A stretch of 64,000 nucleotides of DNA from Thiomicrorhabdus sp965602805 (GTDB lineage: Bacteria > Pseudomonadota > Gammaproteobacteria > Thiomicrospirales > Thiomicrospiraceae): the NCBI GenBank assembly GCA_965602805.1, contig CBFCZK010000008.1, positions 1-64,000 on the forward strand, in the 5' to 3' direction. Below are positions 54,947 to 63,905 of this stretch, one piece after another; positions within the stretch are counted from its first letter, which is position 1, and the number at the start of each line of letters is the position of its first letter. The position numbers and the translations under genes are program-made. The notes beneath the pieces are model-generated. The model did no database searches and was not told where the DNA came from. It saw only the letters and a program-made list of their open reading frames with translations.

Positions 54947-56209
54947 TTAGAACTCTTTTCTAGTAAGAACCTCTTCCTCACCTTCTGACTTAGCAATAAT
55001 GACAGCACCAACCGAATCACTAAAGATATTCACGGCAGTACGCATCATGTCCAGCAGCCTATCCACGACTAAAAGCAATCCAATCGCTTCTGCGGGCAAG
55101 CCGACGGCGACCAAGATAATACTGATGGCGACTAAACTGGCCGATGGAATCCCTGCAACCCCAATCGAAGTCGTTAAGGCGACCACGACGATTAACAGCT
55201 GAGTGGCGAAATCCAATTCAAAGCCAAACAGTTGCGCGATAAACACGGCTGCTACGCACTCATAGAGCGCCGTACCATCCATATTAACGGTTGCGCCTAA
55301 TGGCAGTACAAAACTGGCCACTCGGTTGGAGACACCTGCCCTATTTTCCAATGAGTTCATCGAAATCGGTAGGGTTGCAGACGAAGAGCTGGTTGAGAAA
55401 GCCGTGAGCAGTGCGGGTGCCATCGCTTGATAATGTAACCACGGATTCTTAATCCCGCCAACATAACGCAAAATAAGCGACATCACGATGAGAAAGTGAA
55501 TCGCTAAAGCGGCCACGACCGTCATAAAGAACAGCGCTAGGTTTTCAAATTGGTCAAAGCCGGTCTTGGCAACGGAGGCTGCGACTAATCCAAACACCCC
55601 TAGTGGTGCAAACTTCATAATCAAGCCAGTCATTAACATCATGATATCAAACACACCCTGCCAGAAGTTCTGCATTGTCTTTTGCCCGGCACCTTTAATT
55701 TGCGTTAGGAAGAAGCCGAATAACAAACTAAAGAAAATCAAACCAAGCATTTGACCTTGTGCGGCGGCATCAACGATATTGGTTGGAATCATGCGCAAGA
55801 AGACATCGACAACATCGCCTGCAGACTTGCCTTCAACCGCTTGAGTGACAGCGGCATTCGCTTCAATCATCGGTGGCGGATTACCGGTCACCCCTGGTTG
55901 AATGACATTCACTAGCACTAAACCAATCATAATCGCGATAAAACTGGTTGCAACGTAATAGGATAAGGTCTTCATACCCATTCGACCAAAACCGCCATTA
56001 TTACCAATATTGGCAATTCCGGTAATAATGGCCGACATGACCAGTGGAACAACAATCATTTTTAAAGCATTTAAGAACAGTGTGCCGATAAACGTGTAGA
56101 TTGCCAGCCAATGCACACCGAAAATTGTGCCCTCCATTCCAGAGTAAGTTCCCATAATGGCTGCTAGGACGAGTGCGATAAGAATTTGCCAATGCAGTGC
56201 TAATTTCAT
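54947..56209 (-). CDS. Dicarboxylate/amino acid:cation symporter (DAACS family)
   Basis: A 420-residue inner-membrane protein with eight TM helices and two re-entrant loops. The loop HP1 Ser-rich motif is TAFSTSSSSATLPIS; TM7 has ATVNMDGTALYECVAAVFIAQ, with the NMDGT cation site; HP2 has SIGVAGIPSASLV; and TM8 has DRLLDMMRTAVNIFSDS. Such proteins import glutamate, aspartate or C4-dicarboxylates with Na+ or H+. The substrate cannot be set by eye; GltP/GltT-like is most likely. Confidence 0.92.
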   Translation of the reverse strand: MKLALHWQILIALVLAAIMGTYSGMEGTIFGVHWLAIYTFIGTLFLNALKMIVVPLVMSAIITGIANIGNNGGFGRMGMKTLSYYVATSFIAIMIGLVLVNVIQPGVTGNPPPMIEANAAVTQAVEGKSAGDVVDVFLRMIPTNIVDAAAQGQMLGLIFFSLLFGFFLTQIKGAGQKTMQNFWQGVFDIMMLMTGLIMKFAPLGVFGLVAASVAKTGFDQFENLALFFMTVVAALAIHFLIVMSLILRYVGGIKNPWLHYQAMAPALLTAFSTSSSSATLPISMNSLENRAGVSNRVASFVLPLGATVNMDGTALYECVAAVFIAQLFGFELDFATQLLIVVVALTTSIGVAGIPSASLVAISIILVAVGLPAEAIGLLLVVDRLLDMMRTAVNIFSDSVGAVIIAKSEGEEEVLTRKEF

Positions 56210-56257
56210 CTATTTACCTTTCTGAGTGGAATTATTTGAGTTTTATTGAGCTATAAA

Positions 56258-56296
56258 AAAAGCGCCTAAAACGTATCTGCTTTAAGCGCTTTTAAA
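56258..56296 (-). terminator. Rho-independent terminator after the rhodanese gene
   Basis: AAAAGCGCCTAAA pairs with TTTAAGCGCTTTT (one wobble), with an A-run on the plus side that reads as T-run on the minus strand. It lies about 35 bp after the rhodanese stop. Confidence 0.75.
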
Positions 56297-56330
56297 ATAA
56301 AAGCCTTGAGGTATTGTAACCCCATAACCT

Positions 56331-56630
56331 TTATAAATCAGGACATTGATGCCAAGCCATGAATGAACCTAAATTATAGACTTCATCAAAACTTTGTGAC
56401 AATAAAATTTGCATTGCCATGTGTGAACGCTGTCCAGAACGACAAAACACAATAACTGGAATATCCTTGTCTAAAATGCTTTCACCAACACGGTCAATAT
56501 CTTGTAATGGAATATTAATGGCGCCCGGTAGCTTGCTCATTGAAAACTCTTCCGGCGTACGAACATCTACCAACTGCGCACTCTTTTCTTTTATTAAACG
56601 CTTTGCGTCATCACATGGAATAAATATCAT
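56331..56630 (-). CDS. Single-domain rhodanese
   Basis: A 99-residue rhodanese with the active-site Cys in VIVFCRSGQRSHMA and the family blocks LVDVRTPEEFSMSKLPGAINIPL. It is GlpE/PspE-like but has no signal peptide, so it is cytosolic. It probably carries persulfide sulfur, matching the sulfur-oxidising context. It is separated from pgpA by about 135 bp. Confidence 0.9.
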   Translation of the reverse strand: MIFIPCDDAKRLIKEKSAQLVDVRTPEEFSMSKLPGAINIPLQDIDRVGESILDKDIPVIVFCRSGQRSHMAMQILLSQSFDEVYNLGSFMAWHQCPDL

Positions 56631-56766
56631 TTATCCTAACTCCCAAGTATCTTTAATATCAAAATATGGTGCGTAATATACCTTAAACCCGATAAAAGAC
56701 CAAATTCAATGTTATTATCGCTACCCAAATTTTTTCCTAACAAGCTTTAAAGTAGCCAAAACAGGT

Positions 56767-57276
56767 CTAAAAACTTGCCATAAACAAGTAGTAGGCCCAA
56801 ATAATGCCAATGGCATAAATGGCGGCCAAAACATCGTCTAACATAATGCCGAAACCGCCTTCTACCTTATGATCCACCCAAAGGATTGGCCACGGTTTCC
56901 AAATATCAAACAAACGAAATGCTGCAAAAGCCAGCGTCCAATATAAGATACTTTGTTCAGGCAGTAATAATAGAACCAGCCAGATACCAACAAATTCATC
57001 CCAGACGATACCACCATGGTCATGAACATCTAGATACTCTGATGACTTGCCACAGATAAAGCTACCGAACAAAGTTGCTAATATTAGAAGTGCCCAGGCT
57101 AACCACTCATTCCAAAGCATCAAGGGTATAAACAACAGTAAACCCAATAAAGTTCCAGCCGTACCAGGGCCTTTTTTAGCCAGTCCTGAACCAAAACCAA
57201 AGCCTAACATTAAGACGGGGTTCGCGAGTAATTCTCTAAAACTAGGCGCAGGAACTTTAATCGACTTCTCTTTCAT
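56767..57276 (-). CDS. pgpA: Phosphatidylglycerophosphatase A
   Basis: A 169-residue membrane enzyme: GFGSGLAKKGPGTAGTLLG, HDHGGIVWDEFVGIWL (catalytic Asp/Glu), FRLFDIWKPWPI and EGGFGIMLDDVLA, all PgpA hallmarks. It dephosphorylates phosphatidylglycerophosphate in phosphatidylglycerol synthesis. I chose ATG 57276, with GAGG upstream; a TTG one codon earlier is possible. Confidence 0.95.
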   Translation of the reverse strand: MKEKSIKVPAPSFRELLANPVLMLGFGFGSGLAKKGPGTAGTLLGLLLFIPLMLWNEWLAWALLILATLFGSFICGKSSEYLDVHDHGGIVWDEFVGIWLVLLLLPEQSILYWTLAFAAFRLFDIWKPWPILWVDHKVEGGFGIMLDDVLAAIYAIGIIWAYYLFMASF

Positions 57277-57353
57277 CAAGACCTCGGTATTAATACGATT
57301 TGAGCAGTGTTTGAGTCTCGCGTTTTAAAAGACTTAAATAAGGTCTATATAAA

Positions 57354-57381
57354 AAAACAGCGCTAAAATCAACGCTGTTTT
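57354..57381 (-). terminator. Rho-independent terminator of argG
   Basis: Stem AAAACAGCG (57354-57362) / CGCTGTTTT (57373-57381) with a 10-nt loop; the A-run on its left is a T-run on the minus strand. Confidence 0.82.
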
Positions 57382-57398
57382 ATCTTACTTGAAAAGAC

Positions 57399-58607
57399 TT
57401 ATTTGCCTCTTTTAGCCGCTGTTTTCAAACGTAATGCATTTAACTTAATAAAGCCTTCTGCATCTTTATGGTCATAAGCACCACCATCTTCTTCAAAGGT
57501 CGCAATCGCTTCATCAAACAAGCTGTATTCTGAAGTACGGCCAACGACTGTAATCGTACCTTTATACAATTTGACACGGACATCACCTGACACAAATTCT
57601 TGCGACTTATCAATCATTGCTTGTAACATTTCACGCTCTGGGGCAAACCAGAAACCGTTATAAATCATCTCTGCATACTTAGGCATTAACTCATCTTTAA
57701 GATGCGCTGCATTACGATCTAGGGTTAAAGACTCCATTGCACGATGCGCTTTAAGCATAATGGTTCCAGCCGGCGTTTCATAACAACCACGCGCCTTCAT
57801 GCCGACAAAACGGTTTTCAACAATATCATCACGACCAATACCGTTTGCACCACCGACTTTGTTTAAATATTCCATCACCGTTGCAGGAGACATGGCTTCA
57901 CCGTTAATCGCGTTGATATCGCCTTTTTCGAAGCTGATATCTAAATAGGTCACTTCATCTGGTGCATTTTCTGGAGAAACTGTCCATAACCACATATCTT
58001 CTTCTGGCTCGTTCGCCGGATCTTCGATGATGCCGCCTTCGTAAGAGATGTGTAATAAGTTAGCATCCATTGAATAAGGTGATTTTTGACCTTTTTTCTT
58101 CTCAACCACAATACCGTGCTGATCTGCATACGCCATGAGTTTTTCACGAGACATTAAGTCCCACTCACGCCAAGGAGCAATGACCTTAACATCCGGCATT
58201 AATGCATATGCGTTTAACTCAAAACGTACCTGATCATTACCTTTACCGGTTGCACCGTGAGAGATCGCATCGGCACCAACTGCTTGTGCAATTTCAACCA
58301 AACGTTTTGAGATGAGTGGACGTGCAATTGAAGTTCCTAAACGGTACTCACCTTCATAGATGGCGTTAGCACGCATCATAGGGAAAACGAAATCACGTGC
58401 AAACTCTTCACGTAGATCTTCAATATAGATTTCTTTAATGCCCATTGCTTGCGCTTTAGCGCGTGCCGGTTCAATCTCTTCACCCTGACCAATATCAGCC
58501 GTAAAAGTAACCACTTCACAGTTATATTCATCTTGTAACCACTTAGCGATAATTGAAGTATCCAGGCCACCAGAATAGGCTAAAACGACTTTTTTGATAT
58601 CAGACAT
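57399..58607 (-). CDS. argG: Argininosuccinate synthase
   Basis: A 402-residue enzyme with the PP-loop LAYSGGLDTSIIAKWL, GATGKGNDQVRFE, SPYSMDANLLHISYEG and GRDDIVENRFVGMKSRG-like block RDDIVENRFVGMKARGCYETPAG. It condenses citrulline and aspartate in arginine synthesis. It stands alone with its own terminator; arg genes are not adjacent. Confidence 0.97.
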   Translation of the reverse strand: MSDIKKVVLAYSGGLDTSIIAKWLQDEYNCEVVTFTADIGQGEEIEPARAKAQAMGIKEIYIEDLREEFARDFVFPMMRANAIYEGEYRLGTSIARPLISKRLVEIAQAVGADAISHGATGKGNDQVRFELNAYALMPDVKVIAPWREWDLMSREKLMAYADQHGIVVEKKKGQKSPYSMDANLLHISYEGGIIEDPANEPEEDMWLWTVSPENAPDEVTYLDISFEKGDINAINGEAMSPATVMEYLNKVGGANGIGRDDIVENRFVGMKARGCYETPAGTIMLKAHRAMESLTLDRNAAHLKDELMPKYAEMIYNGFWFAPEREMLQAMIDKSQEFVSGDVRVKLYKGTITVVGRTSEYSLFDEAIATFEEDGGAYDHKDAEGFIKLNALRLKTAAKRGK

Positions 58608-58982
58608 GATTGTTTCCTTACAGAATTCGATTAATTGCGCGGATTATACATGAAATATCTGTGTAACTACATACAATTAGCGGGATAACACAATGATAAT
58701 TGAACGTTTCAATTCATCTAGCTTTAAAACTTTCCCATCATAAGCTTACTTGCAAACGGCACAATCCGTTAAAGCTATTTTGGCTTAACTAAAAGCGCTC
58801 GCAAATTAAAACCAAATATTAAAAGGATGCGAAAACATCTTAAACTCATTAACTTACTGCCGTCCCCGGAAAATCTAACATGTTGATATACTTTATTTAA
58901 TTGATGGGGGTTGTTTTCTGCTTTAAAATCCCTATATTACAATCAATAAAACCATTGCAAACAAACAGGTACCTACCCAAAC
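58608..58982. other. Intergenic region between divergent argG and psd
   Basis: This 375-bp AT-rich stretch holds no open frame I can support. On the argG side there is a TATAAT at 58644-58649 (minus strand), a possible -10 with a weak -35. I see no repeat or structured element apart from short A/T runs. Confidence 0.5.
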
Positions 58983-59882
58983 ATGACAAAATTAATGGAC
59001 TTCATCAAAGTCACCCCACAGTACTTCATCCCAAAACATATTTTATCTTCAATGATGCACTGGTTTATGCAGGTTGAAACGCCGTGGATAAAGAATGGAA
59101 TTATTAAATTACTGACTAAAATTTACGGCATTAATGTCAGTGAAGCCGCTGATGAAGATTTTGATAATTACCCGCACTTCAATGCTTTTTTTACACGTGC
59201 CTTGAAGGCCGATGCACGTCCGGTCGATGAACGTGAGAATTGCTGGGTTAGCCCGGTCGATGGTGTAATCAGCCAGTCCACGCATATCGATGGTAATAAA
59301 ATTATTCAAGCAAAGTGCCATCAGTACACGGTGGAAGCTTTAGTGGGTGGCGATATAGAATATGCCAAAACGTTCCATAATGGCGATGCCGCCGTTATTT
59401 ATCTCTCTCCTAAAGATTATCACCGTATACATATGCCTGTGGCCGCTAATTTATTATCGATGACTTATGTGCCAGGCGACCTGTTTGCGGTGAACCCAGC
59501 CACCGTACGAAATATTGAAGGCTTGTTTGCGAGAAACGAACGTTTAGTTATTCGTTTTGAAAGTGAACACGGCCCTTTCAGCTTAATTATGGTTGGAGCA
59601 ATTTTTGTCGGTAGCATGGAAACGGTTTGGGAAGGTAAAATCACCCCAGAGTATTCGCCAACCATTCAACACTGGGATTACACAGAGCAAAACTTACGCT
59701 TTGAAAAAGCCGAAGAGATTGGTCGCTTTAATATGGGTTCTACGGTTGTTTTATTAACGCCAGATGGACAACTGCCTGAATTAGGAAAAATAAGCACTAA
59801 CACCCCTATTCAAATGGGGCAGCATCTGGCAGACTATCCAACAATAGAAAACAGTCACTCTGATGCAGAAACTACAGTTTAA
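58983..59882 (+). CDS. psd: Phosphatidylserine decarboxylase proenzyme
   Basis: A 299-residue proenzyme. Self-cleavage should occur at Gly252-Ser253 in RFNMGSTVVLL, where Ser becomes the pyruvoyl group; Met replaces the more usual Leu or Gly before GST. Other blocks are FFTRALKADARPVD, SPVDGVISQ, YLSPKDYHRIHMPV and GAIFVGSMETVWEG. It makes phosphatidylethanolamine at the inner membrane. glnB-like PII follows 34 bp downstream. Confidence 0.96.
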   Translation: MTKLMDFIKVTPQYFIPKHILSSMMHWFMQVETPWIKNGIIKLLTKIYGINVSEAADEDFDNYPHFNAFFTRALKADARPVDERENCWVSPVDGVISQSTHIDGNKIIQAKCHQYTVEALVGGDIEYAKTFHNGDAAVIYLSPKDYHRIHMPVAANLLSMTYVPGDLFAVNPATVRNIEGLFARNERLVIRFESEHGPFSLIMVGAIFVGSMETVWEGKITPEYSPTIQHWDYTEQNLRFEKAEEIGRFNMGSTVVLLTPDGQLPELGKISTNTPIQMGQHLADYPTIENSHSDAETTV

Positions 59883-59916
59883 ACAATACTCAAACTACTC
59901 GTTTTAAGGAAGTCAC

Positions 59917-60255
59917 ATGAAATTAATTACAGCGGTTATCAAACCTTTTAAATTAGACGATGTTCGTGATGCTCTACATGAAATTGGCATTCACGGAATG
60001 ACGGTTACCGAAGTTAAGGGTTACGGTCGTCAAAAAGGACATACAGAAATGTATCGTGGTGCTGAGTATGTGGTTGATTTTCTGCCTAAGCTAAAACTGG
60101 AAATTGCAGTGACTGCTGAAGTGGCTGAAGCGGCGATTGAATCCATCATTAACGCGGCACAAACCGGTAAGATTGGCGATGGTAAAATCTTTGTCACTAA
60201 TATTGAGCAAACCATTCGTATCCGTACGGCAGAAACGGGTCCAGAAGCAATCTAA
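59917..60255 (+). CDS. glnB: PII nitrogen-signal protein (GlnB/GlnK)
   Basis: A 112-residue PII protein with the T-loop GHTEMYRGAEYVVDFLPK carrying uridylylation Tyr51, and the signatures TEVKGYGRQKGH and AAQTGKIGDGKIFV. It senses ATP/ADP, 2-oxoglutarate and, through GlnD, glutamine. It is not next to amtB, which favours GlnB over GlnK. ntrC/ntrB, its usual partners, are 1.1 kb away on the other strand. Confidence 0.95.
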   Translation: MKLITAVIKPFKLDDVRDALHEIGIHGMTVTEVKGYGRQKGHTEMYRGAEYVVDFLPKLKLEIAVTAEVAEAAIESIINAAQTGKIGDGKIFVTNIEQTIRIRTAETGPEAI

Positions 60256-60294
60256 AAATCGTTTAGTAATTTTTAGAACATTTTCTTAAATAAC

Positions 60295-60334
60295 AAAAAC
60301 GCCGTTAAAACAATCTGTTTTAACGGCGTTTTTT
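60295..60334. terminator. Rho-independent terminator after glnB
   Basis: A perfect long stem (A-run, ACGCCGTTAAAACA and its complement) with a short loop and a T-run. It lies about 40 bp after the glnB stop and faces the convergent methyltransferase-like gene. Confidence 0.88.
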
Positions 60335-60392
60335 TATGATTGAGTTTCAGCTCTAATAGCTTCTATTATGTTTTATTACGCGCTATTGCGCT

Positions 60393-61163
60393 CTATAACG
60401 TAGAAACCCCGACCTGGTTTGTTTGGCTCTTTAAGCGATTACTTTCGCCTAAAGGCATCACTTCCCACTCCCAGTGGGCACCCGCCTTGGGTTGCTCAAC
60501 ATCCCACCAGGGATCAAAGCGATCCAGCTCGCTACCTTGCGAATCAAACTCGATATCAACTCTGTCAGCAATAAGACACACCTCTCCACTGAACTGTCTC
60601 AGATAGCTAAGGTGGGCAAAAATCAGCTGCTTTCCAACAATATCCGCTGCCGTTTCAGATAAGTCAAACTCATCCATTAACCACCTCACAGGAATGAGCG
60701 GTAACTGGGTAATCAAGTTCAGCGAGACGACCAAGTCAACCGAACTGTCATCCAACCATGTAGAAGGTGACTGCACCAGTGTCTGTCCTTTATAAAGCCA
60801 TTCCAGGGATTCTGTAACGTCGTGTTCAATTAATTCAACATTACTGTAATTGGAGGCCTGTTGACGTGCAGGTTTTAAAAACACCAAATCGACCAAAACA
60901 ACTTTGAAAAATTGTGAGGATAGATAACTTAAAGGAATATCGTTTAAAGAGCCTGCACCAAAAACTAATACCGTGCGCTTTTGAACGGCTCTTTGAGTTG
61001 CGGCAACCATCGTCTCTTTACACTTTAAGTAATGTGCACCCCACTGCCGTTGACAACGTTTAGAGCGTGCACCCATCGCAATTGCTTCCTTTAAGAAACC
61101 CATCTGTTTTGCGACTGGCAGTTCCGTTGAAGTTGCAACATATTGCCAAAGTTCTTTAATCAT
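60393..61163 (-). CDS. SAM-methyltransferase-like protein of unknown role
   Basis: About 256 residues with a Rossmann-like motif VLVFGAGSLNDIPL (motif I), VVLVDLVFLKPARQQ (motif II acidic end) and SVDLVVSLNLITQLPL (motif IV-like). The N-terminal part holds a Cys/Arg/Trp-rich block RSKRCQRQWGAHYLKCKE. I do not recognise a named family. ATG 61163 is the likely start; the frame continues to a TTG at 61241, next to a palindrome copy. Confidence 0.7.
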   Translation of the reverse strand: MIKELWQYVATSTELPVAKQMGFLKEAIAMGARSKRCQRQWGAHYLKCKETMVAATQRAVQKRTVLVFGAGSLNDIPLSYLSSQFFKVVLVDLVFLKPARQQASNYSNVELIEHDVTESLEWLYKGQTLVQSPSTWLDDSSVDLVVSLNLITQLPLIPVRWLMDEFDLSETAADIVGKQLIFAHLSYLRQFSGEVCLIADRVDIEFDSQGSELDRFDPWWDVEQPKAGAHWEWEVMPLGESNRLKSQTNQVGVSTL

Positions 61164-61244
61164 CTTAAGACGTCCTAATTTGGATCTTATTGTTGTAAAT
61201 ATTGCACATGGAAATCGCATTAAATTTTGTATTGTGTTCAATAC

Positions 61245-61260
61245 TGACCAGGCCTGGTCA
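61245..61260. repeat. Intergenic copy of the dispersed palindrome (16 bp)
   Basis: A perfect TGACCAGGCCTGGTCA, about 80 bp upstream of the methyltransferase-like start and 135 bp downstream of ntrC. There is no T-tract beside it. Confidence 0.85.
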
Positions 61261-61395
61261 ACTTATCACGAAACCTACAGACCTCTTAAAGCTGATTAAA
61301 ACTCACTTCTAAAGAGGTCATTAAAGACTGAAAAGGATTTCTGGCACCCTATTGAAACGACAAACACTCTGCCTTACTCAATACAAGCTTATACA

Positions 61396-62829
61396 CTAAT
61401 CATCCAACCCCAAAGACTGTATCTTACGGGTCAGGGTATTACGCCCCCAACCTAATAACACAGCGGCTTTCTGACGGTGATTTTGACTGGCTTTGAGGGC
61501 TGATTCTATCAGGACCTTTTCAAACATCGCTTCCGCCGTGGTATGCAACCCTTCCTTTCCCGTAATCAAAAAAGAGTCCGCCCACTGCTGTAAAGATCCT
61601 TCCCACTGATCCCCTTCACCATCAAGCGGCTTTGAGCTCGTAGGCGACTGTAATTCAAGTGGTAAATCTTCAATATAAACCGTTTTATCAGGCGCCATAA
61701 TCGTCAACCAAGTACATAGACTTTTAAGCTGTCTGACGTTACCAGGCCAAGGCAGGCTTGATAAAAACTTCTCAACCTTAGGGCTTAAAATCTTCTCTTC
61801 CAGTCCTAATGCTTTTGCCTCTAACTCCATATAAAAACGCAACAGTAAAGGCACATCTTCACGACGATTACGCAAAGCAGGTACTTTGATGCGAATAATA
61901 TTCAAACGGTACAGCAAATCCTCTCGAAAACGTCCTTCCCGTACTAACTCTTCCATATTCTGGTGAGTCGCCGCGACAATACGCACATTAGTCGAAACCG
62001 GATTTCGGCCACCCACTCGATAAAAACTACCGTCATTCAATACACGTAACAAGCGTGTTTGTAAGTCGACGGGCATATCGCCAATCTCATCTAAAAACAG
62101 AGTACCACCATCGGCTTCCTCAAAACGACCGATACGTTGCGAATGTGCACCTGTAAAAGAACCTTTTTCATGACCGAACAACTCTGATTCCAATAACTCG
62201 CGAGGAATCGCGGCCGTGTTTAAAGCCACAAATGGTCCATCGGCTCGTGGACTAAGTTCATGCAATGCTTGTGCGACTAACTCTTTACCCGTACCGGTTT
62301 CGCCATTAATTAAGACGGTAACATCTAATTGAGAGATACGCCCTAAAATGCGAAAAACTTCTTGCATCGCTGGCGCTGCACCAATGATATTCAAGGGTTG
62401 CTTACTGGATTTAGCCGCGCGCTTTGGTTTAGAAACACCACCTGATAAATGGCGCTTGACGGCACGATCTATTAGGGAAGTCGCTTCATCAATATCAAAC
62501 GGTTTAGGCAGATATTCAAAGGCTTTACTTTGAAAAGATTTAACAGCGGTATTCAAATCCGAGTGCGCCGTCATAATAATCACGGGGATTTTGGCATCTT
62601 TTTCATGAATCGCTTCCATAAATGTCAGCCCATCCATACCCGGCATACGCACATCACTGAGGACAGCCACTGGAGGAAACGCATCAAATACTGACAGAGC
62701 CGTTATAGGAGAGTCAAAGACCTTAACCGTATAAGGTTTATCTTCCAGAGCCGCTTCTAATACCCAGCGAATAGAGGCATCATCATCAACAATCCAGACT
62801 ATGGGATTCATTTCTTGTACTTCACTCAT
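61396..62829 (-). CDS. ntrC: Nitrogen regulation response regulator NtrC
   Basis: A 477-residue sigma54 activator. The receiver domain (1-120) has phospho-Asp in AVLSDVRMPGMDG. The AAA+ domain has Walker A NGETGTGKELVAQAL, the sigma54-contact loop GSFTGAHSQRIGRFE (GSFTGA variant of GAFTGA) and DEIGDMP. A Fis-type HTH closes the protein (NHRQKAAVLLGWGRNTLTRKI). It activates nitrogen-assimilation promoters when phosphorylated by NtrB. It starts 5 bp after the ntrB stop. Confidence 0.95.
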   Translation of the reverse strand: MSEVQEMNPIVWIVDDDASIRWVLEAALEDKPYTVKVFDSPITALSVFDAFPPVAVLSDVRMPGMDGLTFMEAIHEKDAKIPVIIMTAHSDLNTAVKSFQSKAFEYLPKPFDIDEATSLIDRAVKRHLSGGVSKPKRAAKSSKQPLNIIGAAPAMQEVFRILGRISQLDVTVLINGETGTGKELVAQALHELSPRADGPFVALNTAAIPRELLESELFGHEKGSFTGAHSQRIGRFEEADGGTLFLDEIGDMPVDLQTRLLRVLNDGSFYRVGGRNPVSTNVRIVAATHQNMEELVREGRFREDLLYRLNIIRIKVPALRNRREDVPLLLRFYMELEAKALGLEEKILSPKVEKFLSSLPWPGNVRQLKSLCTWLTIMAPDKTVYIEDLPLELQSPTSSKPLDGEGDQWEGSLQQWADSFLITGKEGLHTTAEAMFEKVLIESALKASQNHRQKAAVLLGWGRNTLTRKIQSLGLDD

Positions 62830-62834
62830 GCTTA

Positions 62835-63905
62835 TTATTCCTTTTGTTTCAATGGCAAATAGACATTGAATACCGTTAGTCCCGGTTTACTCTCTGCAAC
62901 AATCAAACCGTCATGTTTACGCAGTACGTTTTGCGACACAGGCAGACCTAATCCTGTTCCCTGTTCTTTACTGGTCACCATCGGGTAAAAGATAGAATCA
63001 AAGACTGAGTCAGGAATACCTTCACCTTCATCCATAATACTGATCACCGCCACTAATGGATAAGTTTGCGTGCCAAGGGTAAATTTGTGTTCAACACGGG
63101 TTCTAATCGTTAAAAAACCACCATGTTTTTCCATAGCCTGCAAAGCATTTTTAATCAGGTTGAGTAACGCTTGTACCATCGCCTCAAAATCCATTAATAT
63201 CTCTGGAATACTCGGATCATAATCAAGTTTTATATACACATTCGCAGGCTTTTCGCCCTTAATAATCTGCAACACATAACGAATAAGCTCATGAATATTA
63301 TGCAGTTCCTTTTTGCCACCACTTTTAGGGCCAAGCATACTATCAACGAGGTTCGTTAAACGTAAGACCTCTTTGGAAATAATCTCTAGAAAGGCCAAAT
63401 CTCGATCACCTGGTTGATGGCGTTTTTGGAGCAACTGAGTCGCGCCGAGGATGCCGGCCAAGGGATTCTTGACTTCATGTGCCAGAGTTTTCACTAACAG
63501 ATTACCCGCTTCGTACTGATGCCAGCGTTCATCTTCTTCAACAATACGGTGATGACGCTCTGTATTATAGATTTCGAATAACCAACCTTTTTGACCCTTA
63601 AGTTCATAGGGAGAGATGGTACAACTGACACGAATTTTATATAGATCGGGTAAATCAATCGAATATTCATGGATGGTGACTTTATTTTCCGTGGCTTGTC
63701 GAATATCACTCACTAGGCCTGGTAATAAAGTAGACCACTTCATACCCTGCACTCTTCGTTGACTCATTTGAAACAATTCACCGGCAGCCACGTTCAAATA
63801 GCGCACGGTTTCCGTATCATCCACCCAAAGAACAGATGTAACCAGTCCATCGAAGATCTCTTCGCAGAATTCAATGGGGCGTTTATCAACTGCTTTCATT
63901 TTCAT
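62835..63905 (-). CDS. ntrB: Nitrogen regulation sensor kinase NtrB (GlnL)
   Basis: A 356-residue cytosolic histidine kinase. An N-terminal PAS domain (about 12-115, VTSVLWVDDTETVRYLN) precedes the H-box LAHEVKNPLAGILGATQLL with phospho-His, the N-box NLIKNALQAM, and G-boxes DEGEGIP and GTGLGLPVSQNVL. It phosphorylates NtrC and is controlled by PII. ATG 63905 is preferred; a GTG precedes it. It contains a one-mismatch palindrome variant (63713-63722). Confidence 0.95.
   Translation of the reverse strand: MKMKAVDKRPIEFCEEIFDGLVTSVLWVDDTETVRYLNVAAGELFQMSQRRVQGMKWSTLLPGLVSDIRQATENKVTIHEYSIDLPDLYKIRVSCTISPYELKGQKGWLFEIYNTERHHRIVEEDERWHQYEAGNLLVKTLAHEVKNPLAGILGATQLLQKRHQPGDRDLAFLEIISKEVLRLTNLVDSMLGPKSGGKKELHNIHELIRYVLQIIKGEKPANVYIKLDYDPSIPEILMDFEAMVQALLNLIKNALQAMEKHGGFLTIRTRVEHKFTLGTQTYPLVAVISIMDEGEGIPDSVFDSIFYPMVTSKEQGTGLGLPVSQNVLRKHDGLIVAESKPGLTVFNVYLPLKQKE

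Noticed and set aside
7521..61257. The CCAGGCCTGG palindrome as a set of simple terminators
   Set aside because: Most copies are inside genes and lack T-tracts, so termination cannot be the general function.
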